Made by a program: the position numbers and the translations under genes. Positions 25,111 to 34,756 of a DNA stretch of 64,000 nt are shown here, one piece after another. The stretch is from JASHPR01 sp963833885 (GTDB lineage: Bacteria > Actinomycetota > Actinomycetes > Streptosporangiales > Streptosporangiaceae), in NCBI GenBank assembly GCA_963833885.1, contig CAWHZU010000019.1, positions 186,001-250,000 of the forward strand, read 5' to 3'. Each line of letters opens with the position of its first letter. Position 1 is the stretch's first letter. A model generated the notes under the pieces. It worked only from the letters and a program-made list of their open reading frames with translations. It had not been told where the DNA came from and did not search any database.

Positions 25111-26699
25111 TATGAACTGCGGGCCGCTGCCCAGAACGCGCACTGATGCTCGGCCGCGAAGCCGGTCTCGACCTGCGGCGCAGGCGGGACCAGGGAGATC
25201 ATCCGCTGGCCGCCGCTGCTGAACTGCGGCCACGGCGGCGCACCGGGTGCGGACGGCGATCCCGACCTCGCGAAGTTCGTCCAGTACCGCTGCATTGCGG
25301 CCGACAGGCGCTGCTGCTGCGGGGTCAGGGTGCCGGGGAATTCGCTCTCGTTCAGGTGGAACAGGTACTGCAGCTCCGAGGCATGCGCCGCCCCGTAGGA
25401 GAACCCGCTGACCGGGGGCAGGAAGCGCTCCGGCGCGTGCTCGTCGTTGAACTCGTAGGCGAACGTGGGCGTGAACCTGGACAGGTCCCGGTCCATCGTC
25501 AGCGCCGGGCACGCGAAGATCGCGTCGGTGCCCACGGCGCCGAGCGCCTCGGCAGGACTCGCGAAGCTGCGGAGCGGGTAATGGGCGGCGGCGACCGCCG
25601 CCTCGGCCGCTGAGACGCTCGCCGTTGACGCGATCATGTTCTGGTAGTTCGCTGCCGTGACCGGCCCGGTCAGCGGCTCGAAGATGGCGATGAACAGCCG
25701 CCACTCATCGTGGTTGGTCCCGTCGATCACCGGCACGCGGCTGAAGTCGCCGCTGGCCAGGGCGGTCCCGATCGACTGGGTAAGCACAGTGCCGTCGATG
25801 TCCGGGCCCACCGCGCCCTGGTCATCCAGGATTGTCTGCACCGGCAGGCGGCGCAGGCAGGCTGCGGTCTGGCTGGCGCATCCGGCCTTGGCGGCGAACG
25901 CCTCGCCGGAGGCCTCTGCCGTCGCCAGGCTGGGCTGGAGCAGGCTGTAGGAGCCACTCTCGATGATCGCCTTGGTGAACAAGCCCCTGGCGGCTGGCGA
26001 CACGAGCTGCGACAGCACGGACAGACCGCCGGCCGACTCACCGAAAATGGTCACGTTGCGCGGGTTGCCGCCGAACTGGCGGATGTTTTGCTGCACCCAG
26101 CGCAGCGCCGCCTGCTGGTCCATCAGCCCGTAGTCGCCGGACGACCCGTTCGGCGACTTGAGCGCCGGGTCCGCCAGGAAGCCCAGCGCACCGAGGCGGT
26201 AGTTGATCGTGACTACGACGGTGCCGTCGCGGACGAGACCGGCCGGGTTGTAGTCGTTGCTCTCGCCGGCGGTCAGGTCGCCGCCGTGGATCCACACCAT
26301 CACCGGGAGGGAGCCGCGCAGCGAACCGGCCGGGGCGTAGACGTTCAGGAACAGGCAGTTCTCCGACATGCTGGCCAGGCCGAACGGGCTGCCGGTCTGC
26401 GGGCAGTGCGGGCCGAACTTCGTGGCCGGGCGCACCCCGGTCCAGTGCGCTGCGGGCTGGGGAGGGCGCCAGCGGAGCGGGCCGACCGGGGGCGCCGCGT
26501 AGGGAATCCCGAGGAACTCGTCGATCGTCCCGGCGGCCTGGCCGCGAAGTCTGCCGTCGGCGGTCGCGACGATGCGGTTCCCGGTGTTGTGGCGCTCGGC
26601 CGGAGCCGCGGTCGTGCCCGCGGCGGTCGTGCAGGCCGCTAAGGTGACGGCCGCGGCGAGCGCTGCAGCCAGACCCCAGTATCTGCGTTCTCCGACCAT
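25110..26699 (-). CDS. Carboxylesterase type B lipoprotein (para-nitrobenzyl esterase-like)
   Basis: 529 residues from the ATG at 26699. A lipoprotein signal (AAALAAAVTLAAC, Cys23) puts it on the outer face of the membrane. DEFLGIPYAAPPVGPLRW, SENCLFLNVYAP and the nucleophile motif FGESAGG are the classical type B signatures; the acid and His lie in the DGTNHDEW and SYGAAHASEL regions. It hydrolyses carboxyl esters. The reading frame runs open to 27590, but that part is the shadow of dnaE2. It is 29 bases downstream of the dnaE2 stop on the same strand, so co-transcription with the mutasome is possible. Confidence 0.9.
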   Translation of the reverse strand: MVGERRYWGLAAALAAAVTLAACTTAAGTTAAPAERHNTGNRIVATADGRLRGQAAGTIDEFLGIPYAAPPVGPLRWRPPQPAAHWTGVRPATKFGPHCPQTGSPFGLASMSENCLFLNVYAPAGSLRGSLPVMVWIHGGDLTAGESNDYNPAGLVRDGTVVVTINYRLGALGFLADPALKSPNGSSGDYGLMDQQAALRWVQQNIRQFGGNPRNVTIFGESAGGLSVLSQLVSPAARGLFTKAIIESGSYSLLQPSLATAEASGEAFAAKAGCASQTAACLRRLPVQTILDDQGAVGPDIDGTVLTQSIGTALASGDFSRVPVIDGTNHDEWRLFIAIFEPLTGPVTAANYQNMIASTASVSAAEAAVAAAHYPLRSFASPAEALGAVGTDAIFACPALTMDRDLSRFTPTFAYEFNDEHAPERFLPPVSGFSYGAAHASELQYLFHLNESEFPGTLTPQQQRLSAAMQRYWTNFARSGSPSAPGAPPWPQFSSGGQRMISLVPPAPQVETGFAAEHQCAFWAAARSS

Positions 26700-26728
26700 T
26701 GTTACTGGAGAGTAGCTTAATCCGGGCG

Positions 26729-29700
26729 TCAGCGGAAGTCGCGGCTGCGGGCCGCGGCGACCACGCGGAGCCGCCGCAGCTTGGTGGCGAGCAGGCTGAC
26801 CGCCCCGTCCATGCTCTCCACCACACCGGCCACGATCAGCGCGTTCGCCTCCATCGCCACCCGGCGGTGCCGTTCCCAGACGCCGGCAGTGCAGATCACG
26901 TTCGCGATCCCGGTTTCGTCCTCCAGGCTCAGGAACACCACGCCGCGGGCGGTCCCCGGCTGCTGCCGGTGCGTGACAAGGCCCGCGACCGTCACGAACG
27001 TCCCCGCTGTGGCTGTCCGTAGTTCCGCAGTCGTGATCACTCCATGCTCGGCCAGACCCGCCCGGATGTGCTCGACCGGGTGCGTTCCGTAGGTCCCGGT
27101 CGCCCACAGGTCGGCGAAGGTCTCCTCGGCCGCCGTCATCGCGGGCAGCGGCGGCGCGGTCAGCCCCGGCGTTGTTCCCGGCAACTGGCCGGGCCGGATC
27201 GTCGCTGCTGCCCCGGCCGCCCAGAGCGCCTCGCGCCTGCCGACCCCGAAGCAGCCGAACGCGCCGGCCGTGGCCAGCGCCTCGAGCGCCGGAACCGGCA
27301 GCCGGGTGCGGCGGGCGAAGTCCTCCAGGTCCCGGTACGGCTGGCCGGCCACGACGGCGTCGGCGGGCTTCTCTCCCAGGTTGCGAACCTCGGACAGGCC
27401 GAGCCTGATCGCCGGCTGGCCCGCCGCTGGCCCGGGTTCCAGCGTGGCCGCGGCGGCGCTGGCGTTCACATCGACGCCGCGGACGACCACACCATGCCTT
27501 CGCGCATCGCTGATCAGGCTGGACGGAGCGTAAAAGCCCATCGGCTGAGCGCGCAGCAGGGCGGCGGTGAACGCCGCGGGGTAATAGCACTTCAGCCAGG
27601 CGCTGGCATAGACCAGGTAGGCGAAGCTGATCGCGTGTGACTCGGGGAATCCGTAGCTGGAGAACGCGAGGATCTTGACGTAGATGTCCTCGGCGACCTC
27701 CGGCGGGATGCCGTTGGCCGCCATCCCGTCGAGCAGCCGCGCGCGCAGTTCCTCGATCCGCTCCGGGGCGCGCTTGGAGCTCATCGCCTGCCGCAGCCGG
27801 TCCGCCTCGGCGGGCCTGAACGAGGCGCAGTCGATCGCGATCTGCATCATCTGCTCCTGGAACAGCGGCACGCCGAGGGTCTTGTCGAGAGCCACGCGCA
27901 TCGAGGGGTGCGGCAGGTCCGACTGCTCGTCACCGCGGCGGCGGCGCATGTAGGGGTGCACCGAGCCACCCTGGATCGGGCCCGGCCTGATCAGCGCGAC
28001 TTCGACGACCAGGTCGTAGAACTTCCTCGGCCGCAGCCTCGGCAGGGTCGCCATCTGGGCCCTGGACTCGACCTGGAACACCCCGACCGTATCCGCCTCG
28101 CACAGCATGTCGTAGACGGCCGAGTCCTCCTGCGGGAGCGAATGCAGACTCCAGCGTTCGCCGTGGTGCGCCTCGATCAACTCGAGGCAGTCCCGCAGCG
28201 CGGTCAGCATGCCGAGGCCGAGCAGGTCGAACTTGACCAGCCCGGCGTAGGCGCAGTCGTCCTTATCCCACTGCAGCACGGTGCGGCCCGGCATCCGGGC
28301 CCACTCCACCGGGCACACCTCGCCCACCGGGCGGTCGCAGATCACCATCCCGCCGGAGTGGATGCCCAGGTGCCGGGGCAGCCGCTGCATCCGGGCCGCG
28401 AGCCTGGTCACGGCGCCGGGTACGCCAGCATCGGGCGGAACCGGCTGGCCGGGGCCGTACTGACGCGGGCCGGCCTGACGCGCCCAGACGTCCTGCTGCT
28501 CCGGCGCGTAGCCGAGCGCCCGGCCGGCATCCCGCAGCGCCATCCGCGGCCGATACGAGATCACGTTGGCGACCTGGGCGGCGTTCTCCCTGCCGTACCG
28601 GTCGTAGACGTACTGGATGACCTCTTCCCGGCGCTGGTGCTCGATGTCCAGGTCGATGTCGGGCGGGCCGTCCCGGCCGGCGGACAGGAAGCGCTCGAAG
28701 AGCAGGCCGTGCCGGACCGGGTCCACGTTCGTGATCCCGAGCGCGTAGCACACGGCGGAGTTGGCCGCCGACCCGCGGCCCTGGCACAGGATGCCGTTGT
28801 GCTCACAGAACTGCACGATGTCGTGCACGATCAGGAAGTAGCCGGGGAAGCCGAGGTCCACGACGACCTCGAGTTCGCGCTCGATCTGGGCGTACGCCCC
28901 GTCGACGCGTTCCGGCCGTCCGTAGCGTTCCGGCGCCCGTTCCCCGACCAGCTTGCGCAGCCAGCTGGCCTCGGTGTGGTTCTCGGGAACCGGGAAGTCC
29001 GGCAGCTTGGGTGCGATCACGTGGAAGTCAAACGCGCAGGCCCTGGCGAGCTCGGTGGTCTGCTCCGCCGTGCCGGGATACCGGCGTAGCCGGTGCGCCA
29101 TCTCCGCGCCGGACCGCAGATAGGCGGCACCAGAGGCGGCCAGCCAGCCGTCCATCTCATCCAGGCTGCGGCGGGCCCTGACCGCGGCCAGCGCCTGCGC
29201 GAGCTTCGCGTCGCGAGGGGACGCGTAGTGCACGTTGCCGGTCGCGATCACGGCGGTTCCCGTGTCTTTCGCCAGCTCGTACAGGGCATCGTTGCGCTCG
29301 TCGTCTTCTGGCTGATCGTGGCTGGTCAGCTCCACGGCGATGTTCTGGTGGCCGAACTGGTCAGCCAGAATGCGGAGTTCTTTTTCCGCGGCCTCGGGAC
29401 CCGCACCGGCAAGCGCCGCCGGCACGGCGCCCTTGCGGCAGCCGGTGAGGATCACCCAGTGGCCGTCGTGCGCCTGTGCCAGCTCCTGTTCGTCATAGAC
29501 GGGGCGGCCCTTCTCTCCCCCGCGGAGCTGCGCGGTGCTGATCACCCGGCACAGCCGCCGGTATCCCTCGGGGTCGCGGGCCAGGACCAGCAGGTGCCTG
29601 CCCGCCGGGTCGGGGATGCCGCCCTGGCCGCAGGGCAGGTCCAGGCTGAGCTCCGCGCCGAAGACGGTGCCGAGCCCGATACCGGTCCGCTGCTTCAGCC

Positions 29701-30070
29701 TCGCCGCTGCCTGCGCGAACTGCGGCACTCCGTACATGCCGTCGTGATCGGTGATGGCCACCGCTTCCAGGCCGAGCGCTGCCGCCTCAGCCACCAGGTC
29801 CTCGGGGCCCGACGCCCCGTCGAGGAAGCTGTAGGACGAGTGGCAGTGCAGCTCGGCCCAGGCCGGGCCGGCGGCCGGGCGGGCCGACGCCTCCGGCCGG
29901 GCCCATGCCTCCGGCCGGGCCCATGCCTCTTCCAGCGCTTCCCTTGGCTCCTCATCGGCCTCGCCGGGGCCCGCCGATGCGGCGCCGCTCTCCTCTCCCG
30001 TTTCCGTGCCCCGCCAGGACAGGAGCTTCTCGAGTTCCGCCCACGGCCGCGGTGGATTGTCAAAGCCCAT
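26729..30070 (-). CDS. dnaE2: Error-prone DNA polymerase III alpha subunit (DnaE2)
   Basis: 1113 residues, starting MGFDNPPRPWAELEKLL at 30070. The PHP domain begins at HCHSSYSFLDG (75-85). The polymerase core includes CQGRGSAANSAVCYALG, PPDIDLDIEHQRREEVIQY (catalytic Asp residues), LGIHSGGMVI and a C-terminal OB domain. It is the translesion polymerase of the actinobacterial SOS mutasome, acting with ImuA' and ImuB. It starts 10 bases after the HNH gene stop. A linker at 40-70 holds ARPEAW repeats, encoded by two exact 18-bp units at 29889-29924. It appears intact. Confidence 0.95.
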   Translation of the reverse strand: MGFDNPPRPWAELEKLLSWRGTETGEESGAASAGPGEADEEPREALEEAWARPEAWARPEASARPAAGPAWAELHCHSSYSFLDGASGPEDLVAEAAALGLEAVAITDHDGMYGVPQFAQAAARLKQRTGIGLGTVFGAELSLDLPCGQGGIPDPAGRHLLVLARDPEGYRRLCRVISTAQLRGGEKGRPVYDEQELAQAHDGHWVILTGCRKGAVPAALAGAGPEAAEKELRILADQFGHQNIAVELTSHDQPEDDERNDALYELAKDTGTAVIATGNVHYASPRDAKLAQALAAVRARRSLDEMDGWLAASGAAYLRSGAEMAHRLRRYPGTAEQTTELARACAFDFHVIAPKLPDFPVPENHTEASWLRKLVGERAPERYGRPERVDGAYAQIERELEVVVDLGFPGYFLIVHDIVQFCEHNGILCQGRGSAANSAVCYALGITNVDPVRHGLLFERFLSAGRDGPPDIDLDIEHQRREEVIQYVYDRYGRENAAQVANVISYRPRMALRDAGRALGYAPEQQDVWARQAGPRQYGPGQPVPPDAGVPGAVTRLAARMQRLPRHLGIHSGGMVICDRPVGEVCPVEWARMPGRTVLQWDKDDCAYAGLVKFDLLGLGMLTALRDCLELIEAHHGERWSLHSLPQEDSAVYDMLCEADTVGVFQVESRAQMATLPRLRPRKFYDLVVEVALIRPGPIQGGSVHPYMRRRRGDEQSDLPHPSMRVALDKTLGVPLFQEQMMQIAIDCASFRPAEADRLRQAMSSKRAPERIEELRARLLDGMAANGIPPEVAEDIYVKILAFSSYGFPESHAISFAYLVYASAWLKCYYPAAFTAALLRAQPMGFYAPSSLISDARRHGVVVRGVDVNASAAAATLEPGPAAGQPAIRLGLSEVRNLGEKPADAVVAGQPYRDLEDFARRTRLPVPALEALATAGAFGCFGVGRREALWAAGAAATIRPGQLPGTTPGLTAPPLPAMTAAEETFADLWATGTYGTHPVEHIRAGLAEHGVITTAELRTATAGTFVTVAGLVTHRQQPGTARGVVFLSLEDETGIANVICTAGVWERHRRVAMEANALIVAGVVESMDGAVSLLATKLRRLRVVAAARSRDFR

Positions 30071-30080
30071 GACGATTCCC

Positions 30081-32293
30081 CTACAGCGGGTGGCTGTCGG
30101 GGCCGACCGTGTAGGTGCGGCCGGCCGGGGTGGTCCAGGTGAACACGCCGGGCTTGGTCTGCTCGAGCTTCCACCGGGGGTGCTGCTTGAGCTGATGGTG
30201 GCGCCGGCACCCGCCGCCAAGGTTGCAGCGGCAGGTCCGCCCGTCCTGGTCGTAGGGGATGGTGTGGTCCAGGTCGGCGCGCCAGGCGGGCTGGCCGCAG
30301 ACCGGGCTGCGGCACGTCACGTCGCGGGCGGCGATGTATTCGCGCAGCCGCGGCGGCGGCCGGTACCCCGGCGACTCGTCGGCGTGCGCGCAGCCTCCCG
30401 CCACCGCGTCGGCCTGGGCTTGGACCCGGGCGCGCTCCAGCAGCTGGATCGCAGCCCGCAACGCGGTCAAGGCAATCCCGCCCGGCGGCGGACCCGGTCC
30501 GCCCGCCTGGCCGGCGGCCTGCTCAGTCAAGCCGCTGGCCCGCTCGTCAAGGGTGTCCTGGCTGATGGTCAGCGTGACCCGGCCAACCAGCCCGAACGGA
30601 CGCGGCGGCCCGTCTCGCGCCGGCCCGGGCCCGGCACGCGATCGCTGCCGGCGGATCCGGGTGACCGCGATCGCCTGCCCTTCGGCGTTGGTGATGATGA
30701 TCCGCCACTGCGCGGCCGGGTCGTGTACGGCGGCGGTGGCGAGCTGGCGGGCCTGCAGCGGGGTGACCGGGCCGATCCGGCCCAACAGCCCCGGGCCTCC
30801 GCCGGGCAGGCCGGCCAGGGTGGTCCAGGGCAAGGTGACATCCAGCAGCCCGGGAACCGGCCGCCCATCGGGCTCGCCGGCCGGCCGGGCCAGCGCGGGC
30901 GGGATCGCGCCCAGCTCCGGCCAGTCCGGCGTCGGCCCGATCAAGCTCAGGTCATCCTCGTCCTCGGCACAGTACCCACTGGCCGGATCGCCCGCGCCGT
31001 CGTCCAGGCCATCCTCGGGCGGGGCGTCCTCATCGCCGGGGAACGGCACGTCATCGGCCGGGCCGCCCGCGTCTGGCCAGGCACCATGTGAGCTGGGGCC
31101 GCCGTCGTCGCTGTCATCGCGACCGCTGCTGGGGCCAGGGTCGCTGCCCGGGCCGCCGCCACCGGCGAGATTGCTGTCTTCTGGGCCACTGTCTTCTGGG
31201 CCACTGTCGCCGCCGGGCGGCTGGTTGGGCGGGGCATCCTGGGGAGGTGGGGTGGGGGGCAGGGTGTCTAGCAACAGCCCGAGCATCACCTGGGCCCGGT
31301 GCAGGTCCAGACCGCCGCCCAGCCCCGCTGCCTTGCGCGCCCGGGCCATCGCGGTGATTCTTGCCATCGCCGCCGCGGCCAGCGCCGCCGGCAGACCGGT
31401 CCCGGTCAGCGTCGCGGTCCCGTCGTCATCCGGATACAAGCTCACCCCGGCGTCCCGCTCGGCATCGGCGCTGCGGCGTTCGGCGGCGGCGGGGTCGGCG
31501 GCGATCACCGCGCGGCGCAGCCGCTCCCGCAACTTCGCCGGGGTCAGCTGCCCAGCACAGGGCAGGATCTTTGCTTCGACCTCACGAGCCTTGGCTTCGC
31601 TCAGCACATTGGTGGCCTCAGCGATTCGCCGGGCCCGGTACAAATTGATCTTCCCGGCTGCCAGCGCCTGCCCGGTCGCCGGCAGCCGCCATGACAACGT
31701 GACTGCCAGATCTGCCCACGCGGCCGCGGCGCAGTCCGACATCGTCAGCGCCAGCGAGACCTGCCCGGTCGCGTCCCGGCACACCCGCGCGGGACGGCCA
31801 TCATCGCCCACCCCGATGTTCTTATCGGCGGCGGCGGCACGGGAGGCAACCTGCGCCACCGCGGCCAGCTCAGCCGCCTGCGCCCACGACGCCAGTTTTT
31901 GCCCGGCTGCCACCACCCCAGTCAGCCCGTACTCATTCAGGCAGTCCGCCTCAGCCCCGGCCACGTCCAGCCATCCGGCCATCGCCGGACCCGGGTTCAT
32001 ATGCTCCACCGCCAGCGCCGCCACCTGCCCTGCGGACAACCGCGGCCCCAACCGCCCGCCCGCCACCGCAGCCAGCTCGTCAGGGTCCTCATCCGGCCGG
32101 CCAAAAACCCGCCTGCCGCCAGAGCATCCAGCAGCACCTGCAAGTCCAGGACCCCGCCGCCCGCCACGACCTGACCACCCTCGAACAAGGGAACAGGCTG
32201 GGCGCCGCTAGGCGAGGGAGCAGGCTCGGCGCCGCTGGGCGAGGGGGTGGCCGGCTCATCGTCTGGGCCTGGTTCTGGTACCTGGGCTGACAC
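30081..32293 (-). pseudogene. DUF222/HNH endonuclease (13E12 repeat family), frameshifted near its N-terminus
   Basis: GTG at 32293 reads SAQVPEPGPDDEPATPS and LDLQVLLDALAAGGF, then frame is lost; the next frame resumes at RPDEDPDELAAVAGGRLGPR and runs to the end. The 2213-base span is one base short, and adding one T to the T5 run (complement of 32103-32107) restores a 737-residue protein. DUF222 fills the first half, an acidic Pro/Gly-rich linker the middle, and the HNH domain with CRSPVCGQPAWRADLDHTIP and GGCRRHHQLKQ the C-terminus. Such genes are the coding part of REP13E12-type repeats in mycobacteria. It sits between imuB and dnaE2. If translated from the internal GTG at 32066 it would still give 661 residues with an intact HNH domain. 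Confidence 0.82.
32194..32247. repeat. Two 27-bp in-frame repeats in the HNH gene N-terminus
   Basis: CAGGCT-GGCGCCGCT-GGCGAGG units at 32194-32220 and 32221-32247 encode the repeated SPSGAxPxP motif. A second pair of 15-bp units lies in the same gene at 31175-31204. Confidence 0.75.
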
Positions 32294-32296
32294 GGC

Positions 32297-32306
32297 TCAC
32301 CTCCTT
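32297..32306 (-). promoter_or_regulatory. Strong ribosome binding site of the HNH gene
   Basis: The complement reads AAGGAGGTGA, a full match to the anti-Shine-Dalgarno sequence, 3 bases before the GTG at 32293. It fixes the true start of the HNH gene upstream of the frameshift. The 226-bp gap before it (32294-32519) is AT-richer than its surroundings and holds two copies of TTGCCCCAGCCAGCCAC 25 bp apart (32446 and 32471); a separate promoter may lie there. Confidence 0.7.
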
Positions 32307-32519
32307 CGCCGGGCGCTTGCCGGGGCGTTCCGTCCTGATTTGCCACTAGCCACGCTACCGGCTGCCACCGACAAAACCGCGAACCTTTGGCCAGCAAAAC
32401 AAAGATTTCTCGAAAAAGTTTTTGGTCATTCAACCACACGGCGCGTTGCCCCAGCCAGCCACACGGAAAGTTGCCCCAGCCAGCCACTCCAGCATGTGGC
32501 CAGCCGACCACACAGCGAG

Positions 32520-33975
32520 TCAGTCGTAGCTGGCCTCGATCAGCCACTGGCCGTCCTGCACCGCGGCCAGCCAGGCGCTCCCGTCTTCGGCGACCAGCTG
32601 GAACCTGGCTCGCCGACGGGCGCCTTCCGGACGCCACCACCGTTCGGTGACCGGCCAGGGTCCGGCCCAGGAGGTGACCGTCAGCCACGGCCCGCCGTCG
32701 GCCGACAACCGCGCGGGGGCCGCGGAAGCGAAAGCCCGTCCGGTAACGGTCACCGCGACACCCGAGGCGTCGATGACACTGGCCGGGAGCGGGACGGGAT
32801 AGACCGTGGCCGGGGCCGGCGCGGAGCCGGCCAGGCCAGGGCCGACCGGACGGAAGCGCCGGGTCGGCCGCGTCGCCGAACGAAACCGGCGTTACCTGCT
32901 CGGCCGGATCGCGGCCGCCAGCCAGCAGCGGACGCACGACCGAGCCATGCCCGAGCATGGCCTGCACTCGGAGGGCGGCGCGCGCCACCCGATCACTGAC
33001 TACTGCGTCGCCCCACAGGCCGAGCTGACGGCCCGTGGCGCGCACGAGCTGGTCGGGAACCAGCCGCAGAAGCGTGATCCCGCCGACCGCGCCCCCCTCG
33101 TCTGCGATCCCCTCGTTCGCGACCCTCTTGTCCGAGGCCCCCTCATCCGCGTCGCCACGGGCCGGCTGCCAGCCGGCCAGCTGCCAGCGCACCCGCTCGG
33201 CCACCGCTAGCGCGGACAGCAGCCCGTCGTGCCGCCACAACCGGGTGATCTCCTGGCCGTCGGCGCAGGTCGCCTGCGCCTGCACGCGTACGCAGGCGAG
33301 GCCCCTGGCGGCAAGGCCCGCGTGCATCTGTTCGGCGAGCGCCTTGGCGGCGAACACCACCGGCTCGGACTGCCCGGCCGGCGGGTCAAACTCGACGGAA
33401 ACGGAGAGGTCCGCAGATGGCGGGCGAGGCACCAGCGGCCGGGGATCCAGGCCGCGCGCCAGCCGGTACGCGACAGCTCCCTGCGCGCCGAACCGGTTCC
33501 CCGCTTCGATAGCCGGCAGCATGGCGAACTCCCCCAGCGTCCTGATGCCCAGCCGGGGCAGCAGGTCGGCCAGCTCCGGATCCTCCAGCGAGCCGACCGG
33601 CTGCGAGGCGAGGAATGCCGGCGTCTCGCCCGGCGCCACGATCAGGGCCGCATCCGAGATCTCGGCCCGCGGCGCCCGGGCGGCGAGCTGCGCGGCGAAC
33701 ATGCCGTCGGCGACGCCGACCCGGCAGGCGATCCCGCAGCAGGCAACGGCGTCGATGATCTTCCTCGCCAGAACCTCTTCCCCGCCGAAGTACCTGGCAG
33801 GCCCGCGGGCGCCGATGGCGCAGGCACCCGGGTGCAGCACCTCAACCCGCGGGCAGAGCTCTTCCACCGCGGCCACTACCTGCTCGAAAGCCCGGGCACC
33901 CTCAGTACCCTGATCGGGCCAGTCCGGGCACCACACCACGAGCACCCGCGGCGGCGCGTCACCGACCGGCTTCAA
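32520..33975 (-). pseudogene. imuB: ImuB-type Y-family polymerase-like protein, frameshifted near the C-terminus
   Basis: The TTG at 33975 is chosen because AAGGAG lies 6 bases upstream (33982-33987) and the codon overlaps the imuA stop as TTGA. The protein opens PRVLVVWCPDWPDQG and has FGGEEVLARKIIDA, PRLGIRTLGEFAMLPA and RLARGLDPRPLVPR in Y-family order; ImuB lacks catalytic acids and bridges DnaE2 to the beta clamp. Near 32820 the frame shifts: the sense continuation PAPATVYPVPLPASVIDASG to IEASYD is one frame over. The 1456-base span is one base too long, and removing one G near 32820 gives 484 residues. The in-frame reading instead continues with nonsense to 32089. Confidence 0.85.
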
Positions 33976-34751
33976 CCGGTACTCCTTATTTCCGGCCAGA
34001 ACGGGTCGCGAGCAGCTTTGGTCTGGTCCGCAGCGGTCACCGACCCGTCGGGTCCGGGAAGCCACAGCCACTGGGATCGCGGCTGCGCCGCCCCGCCCCT
34101 GCCATCCGCGACCACCTGGACCCGGCGGGCACGCAGCCGTCCGTGGCCGGTTCCGATGCCCGTCCATTCCTGCTGGGCGATGGAGAGGCGGGCCTGCGCA
34201 CCGTCCCACTCCCCCGCCACAGCAAGAACGCCGCCAAACCGACGCACGGTGGCCTCGATCCGCCGCCGGACCTGGGCGGGCGGCCGGTCCGGCGGACGAA
34301 GCAACACGAGCTCACAGCCGTCCAGGAGAGAGGCCACCACCTGTGGCCAGCCGGTGCCGGGGTCCGCGATCAATAGCATCCGGTCTGGGTCCAAGCCCGC
34401 GGCCGCCGCTGCCGCCACCCCGAGCTGCGGCAGCCCCACCACCGCACACCAGGCTCCCGCCGCCGAAGCGCCCGCGGCCAGCGCCAGGCAGAGCAGGCTC
34501 CAGGGCCCGGCCGCAACGACCGAGCCACGCCGCAGCGCTCCACCGGGGAGCAGCCCCCGCAGGGCCGGAAGTACCGGCAGCACGGCCTCGTCAGACAGGA
34601 CCGCCTCCCCCGGCAGTGCCGCCCCAGACAGTGCCGCCCCAGACAGTGCCGCCCCAGACAGTGCCGCCCCAGACACGCCTGCGGCGTGGCGTACCAAGGA
34701 CAGCTCGACCCCCTGCGAGACTTCCCTGGCCTGCGCGGCTTCCGCTCTCAT
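33972..34751 (-). CDS. imuA: ImuA'-like SOS mutagenesis protein
   Basis: 259 residues. A RecA-like core without an obvious Walker A: GGALRRGSVVAAGPWSLLCLALA, AWCAVVGLPQLGVAAAAAAGLD and DGCELVLLRPPDRPP match the ImuA' family found upstream of imuB and dnaE2. In mycobacteria ImuA' and ImuB are both needed for DnaE2-dependent translesion synthesis. The ATG at 34751 lies 6 bases from a LexA palindrome. The N-terminal region holds a four-fold SGAAL repeat encoded by 15-bp units. The stop overlaps imuB as TTGA. Confidence 0.85.
   Translation of the reverse strand: MRAEAAQAREVSQGVELSLVRHAAGVSGAALSGAALSGAALSGAALPGEAVLSDEAVLPVLPALRGLLPGGALRRGSVVAAGPWSLLCLALAAGASAAGAWCAVVGLPQLGVAAAAAAGLDPDRMLLIADPGTGWPQVVASLLDGCELVLLRPPDRPPAQVRRRIEATVRRFGGVLAVAGEWDGAQARLSIAQQEWTGIGTGHGRLRARRVQVVADGRGGAAQPRSQWLWLPGPDGSVTAADQTKAARDPFWPEIRSTG
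34614..34673. repeat. Four exact 15-bp tandem repeats in imuA
   Basis: The unit CAGTGCCGCCCCAGA occurs four times without change and encodes SGAAL on the gene strand. Exact identity suggests recent or ongoing slippage; loss or gain of units would keep frame. Confidence 0.92.
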
Positions 34752-34756
34752 CGATT

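Noticed and set aside
26700..27590. Extension of the carboxylesterase frame into dnaE2
   Set aside because: Non-conserved, Arg/Gly-rich and antisense-like; a lipoprotein signal starts cleanly at 26699.
30259..32211. 650-codon plus-strand frame opposite the HNH gene
   Set aside because: Ser/Pro/Arg-rich composition typical of an antisense shadow in GC-rich DNA; the minus strand encodes a recognisable DUF222/HNH protein.
32395..32430. AAAAA-G-TTTTT stretch downstream of imuB as a terminator or origin-like element
   Set aside because: The stem is only five A-T pairs with essentially no loop and no GC stem; too weak to call.
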